Source: an uncultured Oscillospiraceae bacterium (GTDB lineage Bacteria; Bacillota; Clostridia; Oscillospirales; Ruminococcaceae). From it: DNA of 40,235 nucleotides. Of this stretch, positions 15,602 through 25,053 are shown piece by piece (position 1 is the first letter of the stretch; the number at the start of each line of letters is the position of its first letter). The notes below the pieces were generated by a model. The model ran no database searches and was not told the DNA's origin. It worked only from the letters and a program-made list of their open reading frames with translations. The stretch is taken from NCBI GenBank assembly GCA_904384225.1, contig CAJFJV010000024.1:1-40235 (forward strand). Reading direction: 5' to 3'. Both the position numbers and the translations under genes were made by a program.

Positions 15602-15630
15602 TTGCTTTTATCCTGTATCTGTATTACAAT
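15602..15630 (+). promoter_or_regulatory. Sigma-A-type promoter of the NCS2 permease
   Basis: TTGCTT at 15602-15607, 17-base spacer, TACAAT at 15625-15630. The predicted leader is about 100 bases long and includes an AGGAGGT at 15673-15679 that is not followed by a long frame. Confidence 0.6.
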
Positions 15631-15739
15631 AAAAATGAACTTTTTGTGTATTATTTTTTATCAAGATGAAGAGGAGGTAGACGAGAGGATAAACTGCAAT
15701 GCGGTAAAATAAAATATTTTTTAAGGAAGGGTGAACTTT

Positions 15740-17101
15740 TTGGAACGTTTTTTTAAGCTCAAACAAAACGGAACCACAGTAGGCAGGGAGGTAATCGCCG
15801 GATTAACAACATTTTTCGCTATGGCGTACATCATTGCCGTAAATCCTAAACTGTTAGCCGAATCCGGCATGGAATGGGGCGCTGTTTTTCTGGCGACCAT
15901 TATTTCGGCAATCATCGGTACGCTGGTTATGGGCCTTGTAGCGAATGTCCCATATGCCCAAGCGCCCGGAATGGGGCTGAACGCCTTTTTCGTCTATACG
16001 GTTTGCTTCACTTTAGGCTTTACCTGGAAACAGGCGCTGTCTATGGTTTTCATCTGTGGATTAATCAACATTGTCATTACCGTTACAAAAATCCGCAAAT
16101 ACATTATTAAAGCAATTCCCCGCAGCCTGCAAAATGCAATCGGCGGTGGAATCGGTATTTTCGTCGCCTATCTTGGTTTATTGAACGTAGGCATTATTAG
16201 CTTTGATTCCGGCGTTCCGGCGCTTGCAACCTTAAACCAGCCCTCATTCTGGCTGTTCTTAATAGGCCTGGCGCTGACGATTATTTTGTTGGTTTGCAAG
16301 GTAAAAGGCGCTATTCTGATTGGTATTGTCGCAACAGCGCTCATCGGCATCCCAATGGGCGTTACAATAACAGATGCGAGCGAAACCGTCAGCTTTGTAG
16401 AAGCTTGCAAACAGCTCCCCAGTACATTCGGCGCTATTTTCACCAGAGAAGGCCTGCCTTCGCTGTTTACAGATCTCGCAAAAATCCCGCTGGTTCTCAT
16501 TACGATCTTTTCTTTCAGTGTTTCCGATACATTTGATACAATCGGCACGTTTATCGGGACAGGACGCCGTACCGGTATTTTCAGCGATGAGGATGAAAAA
16601 GCAATGGAAAATACGCCCGGCTTCAAGTCCAAAATGGATAAAGCATTGTTTGCCGATGCAACCGCTACTTCTATCGGCGCTATTTTCGGCACCTCCAATA
16701 CAACAACTTATGTAGAAAGCGCAGCTGGTATCGGCGCCGGCGGCCGTACGGGACTTACCAGCGTCGTTGTCGCAATTTGCTTTGCAATCAGCGCATTCTT
16801 AGCGACCTTTGTCAGTGCTATCCCATTTGCCGCTACCGCTCCAGCGTTGGTCGTCGTCGGCATTATGATGATGTCTGCTTTCAAAGAAATCGAATGGACA
16901 GACTTCGACGAAGCGGTGCCTGCTTTCTTTGCCGGTATCTTCATGGCGCTTTGCTATAGCATTTCTTATGGTATTGCAGCTGGCTTTGTGTTCTATTGTA
17001 TCACGAAAATATGCAAAAAACAGGCCAAGGAAATCCATCCTATCCTTTGGGTGGTAACGGCTTTGTTTATTTTGAACTTCGTGTTACTGGCGATTATTTA
17101 A
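15740..17101 (+). CDS. NCS2-family purine (hypoxanthine/guanine-type) permease
   Basis: 453 residues. I chose TTG 15740 (MERFFKLKQNGT), 8 bases after GGAAGGG; the GTG at 15731 would overlap that site. The protein has about 12-14 hydrophobic segments. The family signatures are TTFFAMAYIIAVNP near residue 27, NAIGGGIGIFVAYLG, SVSDTFDTIGT and FGTSNTTTYVESAAGIGAGG, the last two carrying substrate-binding residues of AzgA/PbuG-type transporters. It imports nucleobases with protons. Single gene between promoter and terminator. Exact substrate (guanine/hypoxanthine versus adenine) cannot be settled by eye. Confidence 0.93.
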   Translation: MERFFKLKQNGTTVGREVIAGLTTFFAMAYIIAVNPKLLAESGMEWGAVFLATIISAIIGTLVMGLVANVPYAQAPGMGLNAFFVYTVCFTLGFTWKQALSMVFICGLINIVITVTKIRKYIIKAIPRSLQNAIGGGIGIFVAYLGLLNVGIISFDSGVPALATLNQPSFWLFLIGLALTIILLVCKVKGAILIGIVATALIGIPMGVTITDASETVSFVEACKQLPSTFGAIFTREGLPSLFTDLAKIPLVLITIFSFSVSDTFDTIGTFIGTGRRTGIFSDEDEKAMENTPGFKSKMDKALFADATATSIGAIFGTSNTTTYVESAAGIGAGGRTGLTSVVVAICFAISAFLATFVSAIPFAATAPALVVVGIMMMSAFKEIEWTDFDEAVPAFFAGIFMALCYSISYGIAAGFVFYCITKICKKQAKEIHPILWVVTALFILNFVLLAII

Positions 17102-17142
17102 AGATCAAAAGCCAAAACGTATGTTAGCTTAATTGCATACAA

Positions 17143-17178
17143 ATATGCCCGGCATTGCATGCCGGGCATATTGTTTTT
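17143..17178 (+). terminator. Terminator of the NCS2 permease
   Basis: ATATGCCCGGC / GCCGGGCATAT, 11-bp perfect stem with a seven-base loop, then TGTTTTT. From here to 17400 I see nothing else I can name. Confidence 0.88.
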
Positions 17179-17400
17179 CTCACTGATTATCTTAGATATA
17201 TGAAACAGGTTGAATCAAAATACCTATATGAGATTTTTTGTCCTGAAAAGCATCGTTTCTCCTATCGGCTTGTGCACTTTCTATTTTCTTGAGTCCATAT
17301 TGCGTTTTCCGAAATGCGGCCGATCATATTTTCTTATTTCAATCTGCTATTCAGTTTAAAATCCAAATATTTTTTATGTTCTGCAGCAGATCGGCTCTTC

Positions 17401-17904
17401 TTATGCATTCTCATCCGTTAAACTATCATCTGTACTATCTTCGGAATCCGTGCTGCTGCTGTCCAAGGTATAAGATAAAATAATAATTTCCTGTACCCCG
17501 TCATCGTCCTCTGTAACAGCAACCATATCTCCTTCTGCTATATCGTCCAGTGTCGTATAATACAAATACCCGTCTGAAGCATATTCATATGTTGCATCCG
17601 AATCCAGCGTCACCGTATTTGTATAACCAGCGTCATAAAGGGTGCCATCTTCTACATAAGCGTAATTTGAAATTTCCGTGTCCGTCTCGTATACATCCAG
17701 TGTCAGATAGGAATCCCCGATAGAAGTGACCATGCCGATGACATCTCCCGTTTGAACGGTTCCCGCTTCATCGGAAGACGTATATGTGTCGTTAGAACTG
17801 CTTTCCGTGTCATCCTCTGTTGTGCTGTCTGTACAACCGGCAAAAATGCTGCCGCAGAGAAGTGTTGCCATCATAATTGCGATAATACTTGTGCGTTTTT
17901 TCAT
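17401..17904 (-). CDS. Small acidic lipoprotein
   Basis: 167 residues, ATG preceded by AAGAAGG. The N-terminus is a lipoprotein signal peptide: KKR, a hydrophobic core IIAIMMATLLCGSIF and lipobox FAGC, giving lipidation at about Cys24. A D/E/S/T-rich low-complexity linker follows (residues 25-50), then a beta-rich domain of about 95 residues with repeated YxxD/TxDxD patterns (GMVTSIGDSYLTLDVYETD), and a second acidic S/D/E tail. It should be displayed on the outer face of the membrane. I do not recognise the folded domain; it resembles small OB-like secreted domains in clostridia. A TATAAT-like -10 box lies at 17935-17930 on the minus strand. Confidence 0.85.
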   Translation of the reverse strand: MKKRTSIIAIMMATLLCGSIFAGCTDSTTEDDTESSSNDTYTSSDEAGTVQTGDVIGMVTSIGDSYLTLDVYETDTEISNYAYVEDGTLYDAGYTNTVTLDSDATYEYASDGYLYYTTLDDIAEGDMVAVTEDDDGVQEIIILSYTLDSSSTDSEDSTDDSLTDENA

Positions 17905-18055
17905 AACACAGCCTTCTTTCTAACAAAATATTATACATTTGCAGTTAATGTCCTGTATTGATCTACTGCAAGGCCAGTATAAAATTTTGTGCTAAAGGGA
18001 TACTAAATTTTATCGTGAGAAAACCGTGAAAAAGCCTTAAAAGAAATATTGATCA

Positions 18056-18091
18056 TTTTAAAAGGCGGCCTATAGAGGCCGCCTTTTAAAA
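18056..18091. terminator. Bidirectional hairpin terminator
   Basis: TTTTAAAAGGCGGCC and GGCCGCCTTTTAAAA form a perfect 15-bp stem with a six-base loop. It lies between the lipoprotein promoter and the clpX terminator, with no gene reading into it from the left. The surrounding 360 bases (17905-18264) hold no gene I can support. Confidence 0.75.
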
Positions 18092-18225
18092 AATATATAA
18101 ACGATAATCCAGGACTAAATTGCAGTCCTTTTATGTTGCACCACCTGATTTGATCATAGGACAAAAAGGATGCAGAAGCTTCCTTTAATGCAATAGCTCC
18201 CATAGAGGGATGTCTTCTATATAAA

Positions 18226-18260
18226 AGAAAAAGCGTCTTTTGAGCAAAGACGCTTTTTCT
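18226..18260 (-). terminator. Terminator of tig-clpP-clpX
   Basis: AGAAAAAGCGTCTTT / AAAGACGCTTTTTCT, perfect 15-bp stem with a five-base loop, begins 4 bases after the clpX stop. On the minus strand the descending arm ends TTTTTCT. Confidence 0.88.
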
Positions 18261-18264
18261 AAAA

Positions 18265-19554
18265 TTACTCTGCGATTTTTTCTGGTTCTGCAAGTTTTTT
18301 AGCAGAACGCCTTTTCGTAACAACAGGAAGTGCTTTTTTCTCTACTACATCGCCCGTAATGCGGACGCGCTTAACATCCGGCTCAGACGGAACGGAAAAC
18401 ATTAAATCAGAAAGCGTATCCTCTAAAATGCCGCGCAGGCCGCGCGCACCGGTTTTTCTTGCAATAGCTTGTTTCGCAATAGCCGCTATTGCGTCGTCCG
18501 TAAACTGAAGTTCCACACCGTCCATACCAAACAGCGCCTGATATTGTTTGATAAATGCATTTTTCGGCTCTGTCAAAATCCGGCATAGCATCTCTTCATT
18601 TAACTCTTCAAGCACCGCAATGACCGGAATACGCCCTACAAGCTCAGGAATCAGCCCATACTTCACTAAATCATGCTGAACAACCTGTTTCATAATATTT
18701 TCACCGGATTTTTCTTGCTTAGAAACTACTTCGCCTCCAAATCCCAGTGATCCCTTTTGTGAGCGCTGCGCAATGATCTTTTCCAACCCATCAAATGCTC
18801 CGCCGCAAATAAACAGGATATTTTTCGTGTTAACCTGAATATATTCCTGATGCGGATGCTTCCTGCCGCCTTGCGGCGGCACATTGGAAATCGTTCCTTC
18901 TATAATTTTCAAAAGTGCTTGCTGCACGCCTTCTCCGGATACATCTCGTGTAATCGATGTATTTTCCGACTTGCGGGCTATTTTATCGATCTCATCAATA
19001 TAAATAATGCCGCGTTCCGCAGCCTCAACATCAAAGTCTGCTGCCTGCAAAAGACGAACCAAAACATTTTCAACGTCGTCCCCTACATAGCCGGCTTCCG
19101 TAAGCGTAGTAGCATCTGCAATGGCAAACGGCACATCCAATACCTTTGCAAGTGTTTGAGCCAGCATTGTTTTGCCGGTTCCGGTAGGCCCCAAAAGCAG
19201 GATATTGCTCTTTTGGATCTCCACGCCATCGTCCTGCTCGCCGCTTGTAATACGTTTATAATGATTATATACAGAAACCGCTAATTTGCGCTTGGCATCA
19301 TCCTGCCCTATGACATATTCGTCAAAAACGGCCTTAATCTCCGCCGGCTTCAATACAATCATTTCATTCCTTCGCCGGCCGTGTGCATGCGTCCCAAATG
19401 CCGGATCTTCATCATGCAGCATCTGATAACAAATATTGACACATTCATCACAGATGAAGACACCATTTGAGTAAAGCAGGCGCTCTACATCTTTTTCACT
19501 CTTGCCGCAAAAGCTGCAGCAAGGCATTTTTCTTTCATCAGTCGTACCGGGCAT
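18265..19554 (-). CDS. clpX: ClpX, ATP-dependent unfoldase of ClpXP
   Basis: 429 residues, ATG preceded by GAGAGGTG. The N-terminal zinc-binding domain has Cys13/Cys16 (CSFC) and Cys35/Cys38 (CDEC). The AAA+ core has Walker A GPTGTGKT, pore loop GYVG, Walker B IIYIDEID and sensor/Arg-finger region [15 protein letters not shown]. The C-terminal domain GLRGILED is also present. ClpX hexamers unfold tagged proteins and thread them into ClpP. It lies 68 bases downstream of clpP, in the classical tig-clpP-clpX order. Length is normal; the last 20 residues are a Lys/Ala-rich tail. Confidence 0.98.
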   Translation of the reverse strand: MPGTTDERKMPCCSFCGKSEKDVERLLYSNGVFICDECVNICYQMLHDEDPAFGTHAHGRRRNEMIVLKPAEIKAVFDEYVIGQDDAKRKLAVSVYNHYKRITSGEQDDGVEIQKSNILLLGPTGTGKTMLAQTLAKVLDVPFAIADATTLTEAGYVGDDVENVLVRLLQAADFDVEAAERGIIYIDEIDKIARKSENTSITRDVSGEGVQQALLKIIEGTISNVPPQGGRKHPHQEYIQVNTKNILFICGGAFDGLEKIIAQRSQKGSLGFGGEVVSKQEKSGENIMKQVVQHDLVKYGLIPELVGRIPVIAVLEELNEEMLCRILTEPKNAFIKQYQALFGMDGVELQFTDDAIAAIAKQAIARKTGARGLRGILEDTLSDLMFSVPSEPDVKRVRITGDVVEKKALPVVTKRRSAKKLAEPEKIAE

Positions 19555-19621
19555 GCCCGCACCTCTCTTTAAATAATTTGAAAATTCAGATTACCGTTTA
19601 AAAAACGAATACCGCAGTCTT

Positions 19622-20203
19622 TTACCGCTTAGAAATAACCTTGTCAATTAAGCCATAGGTACAAGCCTCATCCGCAGACATAAAGTGATCGCGTTCACAA
19701 TCGCGCGTAATCTCTTCAATAGACTTCCCCGTATTCTGTGCAAGGATGCCGTTCAACTGTTTTTTCATCCGAAGAATGCGGTCCGCCTGAATTTGAATAT
19801 CCGTTGCTTGGCCCTGACTGCCACCAGATGGCTGATGAATCATAATTTCACTATTTGGAAGAGCGAAGCGTTTTCCTTTTGCGCCGCTGGACAGCAAAAA
19901 CGCCCCCATTGAAGCTGCCATACCAATACAAATGGTGGAAACATCACATTTGATATATTGCATGGTATCATAAATCGCCAAGCCGGAAGTGATGGAACCT
20001 CCTGGGCTATTTATATAAAGGCTGATATCCTTATCCGGATCCTGCCCTTCCAAGTATAAGAGCTGCGCCACTACCAGCGAAGCGGAAGCGTCATTGACTT
20101 CTTCACAAAGCATAACAATGCGGTCATTTAACAGCCGGGAAAAAATGTCATACGAACGCTCGCTGTTGCCGGAACGCTCTACTACCATTGGGACTAAACT
20201 CAT
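19622..20203 (-). CDS. clpP: ClpP, ATP-dependent protease proteolytic subunit
   Basis: 193 residues from ATG 20203 ([12 protein letters not shown]), directly after AAAGGAGAGA; an in-frame extension upstream to 20293 contains that site and is not used. Catalytic triad Ser98 (GMAASMGAF), His123 (IMIHQPSGG) and Asp172 ([10 protein letters not shown]). It forms the tetradecameric protease chamber used by ClpX. It lies between tig and clpX with about 110 bases to tig. I saw no CtsR or CIRCE operator nearby, so heat-shock control is not evident here. Confidence 0.98.
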   Translation of the reverse strand: MSLVPMVVERSGNSERSYDIFSRLLNDRIVMLCEEVNDASASLVVAQLLYLEGQDPDKDISLYINSPGGSITSGLAIYDTMQYIKCDVSTICIGMAASMGAFLLSSGAKGKRFALPNSEIMIHQPSGGSQGQATDIQIQADRILRMKKQLNGILAQNTGKSIEEITRDCERDHFMSADEACTYGLIDKVISKR

Positions 20204-20316
20204 TTGGAATCTCTCCTTTCGAATAAACGCGGCTCCTGTCGGATTTTCCGCGTAATGCAACAATGTTCCGCACACCAAAGGCGCGCGAAACATTGTTTTG
20301 CTGCTTATTTGCAGTT

Positions 20317-21597
20317 TTACTGTATTACAGCGTTTTCCTTTACCAGATCCACTGCCTTGTTGACTGCGATATCTTTTGAAAGCTCAGAAGCAGACACAAA
20401 CTGTTTTACCTGATCCACTTCCATCTGATACATATCGGCAAGCTTTTTATATTCAGCTTCCACGTCTTCCTCTGTTGCTTCAATATTTTCAAGTGAAACA
20501 ATCTTTTCTAAGGCAAGACGAATCTGTACGCGCTTCTTGGCCTGCTCTTCAAACGTTTGACGGAAAGAAGCCAGCTCCATACCGGTATATTTCAGATAAG
20601 TATCCAGATTCATCCCCTGAGACTGGAGACGGTAATCGAAGTCCCGAACCATATCGTCAATTGCCGCTTCATACATTTCATTGGGAATTTCTGCTTCCAT
20701 ATTTTCAATTACTTTGTCGATCAGTTTGTTCTCAACTTCAGTATTTGCCTCTTTTTCATTCTGCTCTTCCATCTTTTTGCGGATATCGGCGCGCAGTTCA
20801 TCCAACGTATCAAACTCGCTGACATCTTTCGCAAATTCATCATCAAGAGCCGGAACCTCTTTGGCTTTGATTTCATGCACCTTGCACTTAAAGACTGCCG
20901 CTTTGCCTTTTAACTCTTCCGCATGATAATCCTCCGGGAATGTGACGTTCACGTCGAACGCATCGCCAATATTGCGGTTTTCAAGCTGCGGCTCAAATCC
21001 CGGGATAAACTGGCCGGATCCCAATTCTAAACTATATTTTTCTGCTTTTCCTCCATCAAATGGAACACCGTCGACAGAACCCTCGAAATCAAAAACCAAA
21101 GTATCGCCGTTTTGAGACGGGCGATCCTCTACTTCGATCTGACGGGCATTTCTGTCCTGCATTGCCTTCAGGCGTTTTTCTACATCCTCGTCCGTAACTT
21201 CTTTTACTTTTTTCTCAACGGCGATGCCTTTATAATCTTTTACGGAAACTTCCGGTTTCACAATGCAGACTGCGGTAAAGGTTACACCCTTTTCTTTATC
21301 CGCCTCTTTCATCTCAACTTCAGGCCGGGCAACTATTTCCAATTTAGCCTCTTCAATTGCATCGGCCAACGCAGAAGGGTACAGATCATTAATCGCATCC
21401 TCAAAGAATACACCCTCGCCATAAAGTTTCTCTACCATCTTGCGCGGTGCCTTTCCTCTGCGGAAACCTGGAACGTTGATTTTTTTAATATCTTTTCTGT
21501 AAGCTTTTTCAAGCGCTTTTTCAAATGACTCCGCGTCAATGTGAATGGTCAGCTCGTATTTGTTGGTATCGAGCTTATTATTTGCTGTTAAACTCAT
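20317..21597 (-). CDS. tig: Trigger factor, ribosome-associated chaperone
   Basis: 426 residues, ATG preceded by TGGAGGACGAAC. The N-terminal ribosome-binding domain carries the signature [15 protein letters not shown] at about residues 44-58. The FKBP-type peptidyl-prolyl isomerase domain spans about 150-245 ([29 protein letters not shown]). The C-terminal helical arms begin near residue 250. It binds nascent chains at the exit tunnel. First gene of the tig-clpP-clpX cluster, coupling folding with degradation. Length is typical. Confidence 0.98.
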   Translation of the reverse strand: MSLTANNKLDTNKYELTIHIDAESFEKALEKAYRKDIKKINVPGFRRGKAPRKMVEKLYGEGVFFEDAINDLYPSALADAIEEAKLEIVARPEVEMKEADKEKGVTFTAVCIVKPEVSVKDYKGIAVEKKVKEVTDEDVEKRLKAMQDRNARQIEVEDRPSQNGDTLVFDFEGSVDGVPFDGGKAEKYSLELGSGQFIPGFEPQLENRNIGDAFDVNVTFPEDYHAEELKGKAAVFKCKVHEIKAKEVPALDDEFAKDVSEFDTLDELRADIRKKMEEQNEKEANTEVENKLIDKVIENMEAEIPNEMYEAAIDDMVRDFDYRLQSQGMNLDTYLKYTGMELASFRQTFEEQAKKRVQIRLALEKIVSLENIEATEEDVEAEYKKLADMYQMEVDQVKQFVSASELSKDIAVNKAVDLVKENAVIQ

Positions 21598-21674
21598 GTT
21601 CGTCCTCCATATGAAACGTTAATCGGCCGGCAGATGTTGATCTAAACAGAAAGCCGAGCCGCAGTTTGCTTTTT

Positions 21675-21703
21675 ATTATAGCACAGAAAAATTCTGTTGA
21701 CTA
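21675..21703 (-). promoter_or_regulatory. Extended -10 promoter of tig
   Basis: On the minus strand TGC-TATAAT (box at 21680-21675) forms an extended -10; the -35 region (AGTCAA) is weak. An inverted repeat ACAGAAaaaTTCTGT at about 21682-21696 fills the spacer and could be an operator. The predicted leader is about 70 bases. Confidence 0.5.
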
Positions 21704-21805
21704 TACTTTTTCTCATAAAATACGTGGATTCTTTCAATTTTCTGTGAAAACGCAAATGCCGAAACCCTTTGACAGGGTAAAATCCGTCAGATTGCGCACT
21801 GCACA

Positions 21806-22495
21806 TTAAGCAAGTATCTCCACAGGTGTAAAATCCGTATAATCACAGGAAACCAGCTGCATATCAATCCCCTGATATTCCCCGTCAATGGCATATCGGT
21901 GACCCGCGCCATGTATATGCCCATAATAGCAGCGTTTTATTCCGTATTCTTTTAACACATTTAGAATTTCAGAACATTCGTAAATATAATAAGCCGGTGG
22001 ATAGTGAAGAAAGACCACCCGCTCCTTTACCTCCTTCGGCGCGGCGTCAAGCGATAGTCTAAGCCGTCCCGCCTCCCGGTTAAGCACCTTTTTATCTGCC
22101 TGTTCGCCATGCTCGCTCACCCAGCCGCGTGTGCCGCAAATGGCAATATCGCCGAAACGGTAAGCATTATTGAACAAAAGCGAAAGGGATGAAAATCCAT
22201 TCTCTTCAAAAAAGGCCACTGTCTTGGTATAAGTCGAAAACCAATAATCATGGTTTCCCCGCAAGAGAATTTTTTTTCCATTTAAGCGATCAAGAAAAGC
22301 AAAATCCGGCTTTGCCTCCTCCAAATCCAATCCCCATGAGAGATCGCCGCAAATAACGGTGGTATCTTCTGCTGTAACAACCTTATTCCAATTTTGCTCC
22401 AGACGTGTCACATGATTTTGCCAACCCTTAAAAATGTCCATCGGCTTACTGCTGCCAAAAGACAGATGCGGGTCGCCGATTGTAAAAAGCCGCAC
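21806..22495 (-). CDS. Metallophosphoesterase (calcineurin-like)
   Basis: 229 residues from GTG 22495, placed 4 bases after GGGAGGTG; a longer frame starting at 22537 would overlap thrC and lacks this site. Metal-binding motifs in order: DPH (GDPHLSF) near residue 8, GDLSWG, GNHDYW, then HYPP and GHIHGAGH. These are the dinuclear-metal ligands of calcineurin-like phosphoesterases. The family pattern resembles the conserved clostridial/bacillar phosphoesterases of unknown substrate. It lies 34 bases downstream of thrC, in the same operon, so a role in general metabolism is as likely as nucleotide signalling. Confidence 0.9.
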   Translation of the reverse strand: MRLFTIGDPHLSFGSSKPMDIFKGWQNHVTRLEQNWNKVVTAEDTTVICGDLSWGLDLEEAKPDFAFLDRLNGKKILLRGNHDYWFSTYTKTVAFFEENGFSSLSLLFNNAYRFGDIAICGTRGWVSEHGEQADKKVLNREAGRLRLSLDAAPKEVKERVVFLHYPPAYYIYECSEILNVLKEYGIKRCYYGHIHGAGHRYAIDGEYQGIDMQLVSCDYTDFTPVEILA

Positions 22496-22529
22496 GAAGC
22501 ACCTCCCTTTAACATGGCCTGATTTTTTG

Positions 22530-24023
22530 TTATGCAAGTCCCAGTATAGAAATCACTTCATTTTCAATAGCATCTTTTTCAATCGATCGAGTGAAACGCA
22601 CCGGCTTATCCTTCAATTCTGCAAGTCCCTCCGGTACAGGCAGCCCCGAAAGACGTGACAGCATTTCTATCTGCATGTACTCGTCTTTTGGAACATCATC
22701 GTATACCGCCCCCAATACGCTTGCTGCAAATTTATACGGATTTGCCGTAGATGCAATCAGCATCTGCGTATCATCCTGCGTCTCTTCTTGATACCGTTCA
22801 GCAGCATAAATTCCAACAGCCGTATGCGTATCGCAGAGGTAAGCTTCCTCTTCAAAAACAGTCCGGATTGTTGCCTGTGTTGCATCATCATCGCAATAAT
22901 CGCCCCAAAAAAGTGTTTGCAGCTTTTTCTTTACGCCTTCACTTACGGTAAACTTCCCATCCCGTGCAAGCGCATCATAAAGCGCACGGACTGACGCATC
23001 ATCTTCCTCATAAAGATCAAAAAGTAGCCGTTCCAAATTGGAGGATATCAAAATATCCATAGACGGTGATATGGTTGCATGGAAGACCCTATTTTTATCA
23101 TAGGTTCCGGTACGGATAAAATCAGTCAGCACATGGTTCTGGTTCGACGCACAAATAAAGCGGTTTACCGGCACTCCCATTTTTTTGGCATAATATGCTG
23201 CAAGAATATTTCCGAAATTCCCAGTTGGTACGCATATATTAACAGCGTCTCCCGGTTGGATTACATGATCGGCAATAAGCTGCGCATAAGCAGCAATATA
23301 ATAGACGATCTGCGGCACAAGCCTGCCCCAATTAATAGAATTTGCAGAAGAAAACATCTTCTCGTTTGCATTCATTTTTTCCCGCAATGCCTGATCTGTA
23401 AAAATCTGTTTTACCGCACTCTGCGCATCATCAAAATTTCCTTTGATTGCACAGACAGAAACGTTTTCCCCTTCCTGCGTCGTCATCTGGCGTTTCTGCA
23501 TTGGGCTCACGCCATCCTCTGGGTAAAAAACGGCGATACGCGTGCCTGGAACATTTTGAAAACCAGCAAGCGCTGCTTTCCCGGTATCCCCAGATGTCGC
23601 AACCAAAATAACGATTTCCTTTTTATTCCCAAGAATTTCAGCCGAAGTTGTAAGTAGATGCGGCAGGAGCTGCAATGCCATATCTTTAAACGCACACGTT
23701 GGGCCGTGCCACAATTCCAGCATATTTACGCCCTCACGAAGCTCTTCCACCCGAATAATAGAATCCGATCCAAACTTTTTTTCCGTATAGGCATTTTCTA
23801 CACAAGAAACAAGCTGCTCATCCGAAAAATCGGTAAGGAACAGCGACAAAATTTCAATGGCCCGCTCAGTATACGGTTTTTGCGCAAGGCACTCAATATC
23901 TTCCATCTCAATTTCCGGAAACACCTCTGGAACGAACAGCCCGCCGTCTTCTGAAAGGCCTTGCATAATAGCTTGTGCTGCCGAAACACGAAGCTCCCGG
24001 TTTCGCGTACTTTTATATTTCAT
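22530..24023 (-). CDS. thrC: Threonine synthase
   Basis: 497 residues. It converts O-phospho-L-homoserine to L-threonine with pyridoxal phosphate. The N-terminus KYKSTRN and GLSEDGGLFVPE are typical of the long, fungal/Gram-negative-like class of ThrC. The PLP lysine is Lys113 in HGPTCAFKDMALQ, and the phosphate-binding loop is PTGNFGNILAAYYAKKMG. SGDTGKAAL is also conserved. It starts 3 bases after the stop of the dipeptidase gene with a weak GAAAAGGGG site, so the two are cotranscribed. Length is normal for this class. Confidence 0.97.
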   Translation of the reverse strand: MKYKSTRNRELRVSAAQAIMQGLSEDGGLFVPEVFPEIEMEDIECLAQKPYTERAIEILSLFLTDFSDEQLVSCVENAYTEKKFGSDSIIRVEELREGVNMLELWHGPTCAFKDMALQLLPHLLTTSAEILGNKKEIVILVATSGDTGKAALAGFQNVPGTRIAVFYPEDGVSPMQKRQMTTQEGENVSVCAIKGNFDDAQSAVKQIFTDQALREKMNANEKMFSSANSINWGRLVPQIVYYIAAYAQLIADHVIQPGDAVNICVPTGNFGNILAAYYAKKMGVPVNRFICASNQNHVLTDFIRTGTYDKNRVFHATISPSMDILISSNLERLLFDLYEEDDASVRALYDALARDGKFTVSEGVKKKLQTLFWGDYCDDDATQATIRTVFEEEAYLCDTHTAVGIYAAERYQEETQDDTQMLIASTANPYKFAASVLGAVYDDVPKDEYMQIEMLSRLSGLPVPEGLAELKDKPVRFTRSIEKDAIENEVISILGLA

Positions 24024-24026
24024 TGG

Positions 24027-24971
24027 TCAGTTCCCCTTTTCAGCGGTCGTTAAATCATGTTTCATAAACGACGCCGCATTACTGTAAAACAAACGGTCTG
24101 CGAACGATTCTCCATACCATTTTACCACAGACCCATACAACCTGACAAGCTTTTCGGCGGAGTTAAGGCAAGAAGGCATAGGCGCACCATCAAAGTCCGA
24201 TCCGAGCGCGACAGTCTGCTCGCCGCCTAATTCCAGCATCCGGTCAAGATGTCGGCGTAATGCATCATACGTATATGAGTCCTGCTTTTTCCCTGTTACA
24301 AACAACGGATAAAAATTGATACCGCAAAGCCCGCCGCGGCGTACCAATTCTTGAAACTGCGCATCCGTCAAATTCCTTGGGTGTCCGCAAACAGTTCGCA
24401 AATTAGAATGCGTTGCCACAACCGGCGCATCTGTTAATGTAAATACGTCTTCCACCCCATCGTCATTCAGATGCGAAATATCCGGTACGATACCCGTACG
24501 GACTAACTCTCTCAAACAATCTTTCCCAAATGGCGTCAGCCCTTGCTTTTGCCCGCCGATTCCATGGGCCAACTCATTGTCTCCATTCCACACAAGAGAG
24601 AAAAAGCGAACGCCCATCCTTGCCATACGCGCAATATTGCCAATATCCCCACCGATGGCTGTACCGCCTTCAACAGATAAAAGCGATGTGCATAAGCCAG
24701 GCTGCACTTCTGCACTTGGATCATACAAAGCAAAATGTTCCGAATCGCAATACAAGGTTTCGTCAAACAACCGCCGCATAGAAAGAAAGCGCTGATACGC
24801 TGCCTCTCCACGGCATCCGCTTTCAATAAAACATGCGAACGTCTGTACCCACGCTACTTTTTCTCCGCATATACGCGCACCGTCAAGCTGACCGCTGTTT
24901 TTATAAAGGCCTTCTCCGCAGTCCAAACAGCGCGAAAGGGTATCGCAGTGCAGATCAAATATACGAATCAC
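24027..24971 (-). CDS. Membrane dipeptidase-like (peptidase M19)
   Basis: 314 residues from GTG 24971, 9 bases after AAGGAG; an ATG six codons earlier contains that site and is less likely. Zinc ligands of the M19 family are visible: HCD in FDLHCDT near residue 8, the bridging Glu in SVEGG, His in DISHLN, His in ATHSN and Asp in GSDFDGAP. M19 enzymes hydrolyse dipeptides including D-amino-acid forms. No signal peptide is present, so this is a cytoplasmic bacterial form, perhaps for peptide or cell-wall dipeptide recycling. In operon with thrC and rnhB. Confidence 0.93.
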   Translation of the reverse strand: MIRIFDLHCDTLSRCLDCGEGLYKNSGQLDGARICGEKVAWVQTFACFIESGCRGEAAYQRFLSMRRLFDETLYCDSEHFALYDPSAEVQPGLCTSLLSVEGGTAIGGDIGNIARMARMGVRFFSLVWNGDNELAHGIGGQKQGLTPFGKDCLRELVRTGIVPDISHLNDDGVEDVFTLTDAPVVATHSNLRTVCGHPRNLTDAQFQELVRRGGLCGINFYPLFVTGKKQDSYTYDALRRHLDRMLELGGEQTVALGSDFDGAPMPSCLNSAEKLVRLYGSVVKWYGESFADRLFYSNAASFMKHDLTTAEKGN

Positions 24972-25053
24972 CCAGATCCACTCCTTCATTAGCGGTACTT
25001 TGCAAAAAATTTTTTCCGCTTCCTCCTTACGCTTAAAAGCAAAAAACCCTTAT

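Noticed and set aside
15421-15739. Purine riboswitch upstream of the NCS2 permease
   Set aside because: Expected from the gene type, but the conserved three-way-junction core sequences were not found in the leader.
18003-18323. 106-codon minus-strand frame over the clpX 3' end
   Set aside because: It runs through two terminator hairpins and overlaps clpX in another frame, with no ribosome binding site.
20204-20293. N-terminal extension of ClpP
   Set aside because: It contains the AAAGGAGAGA ribosome binding site, and the family starts at the internal MSLVPMVVE methionine.
21598-21805. CtsR or CIRCE heat-shock operator near tig-clpP-clpX
   Set aside because: No GGTCAAA tandem repeat or TTAGCACTC-N9-GAGTGCTAA element was seen.
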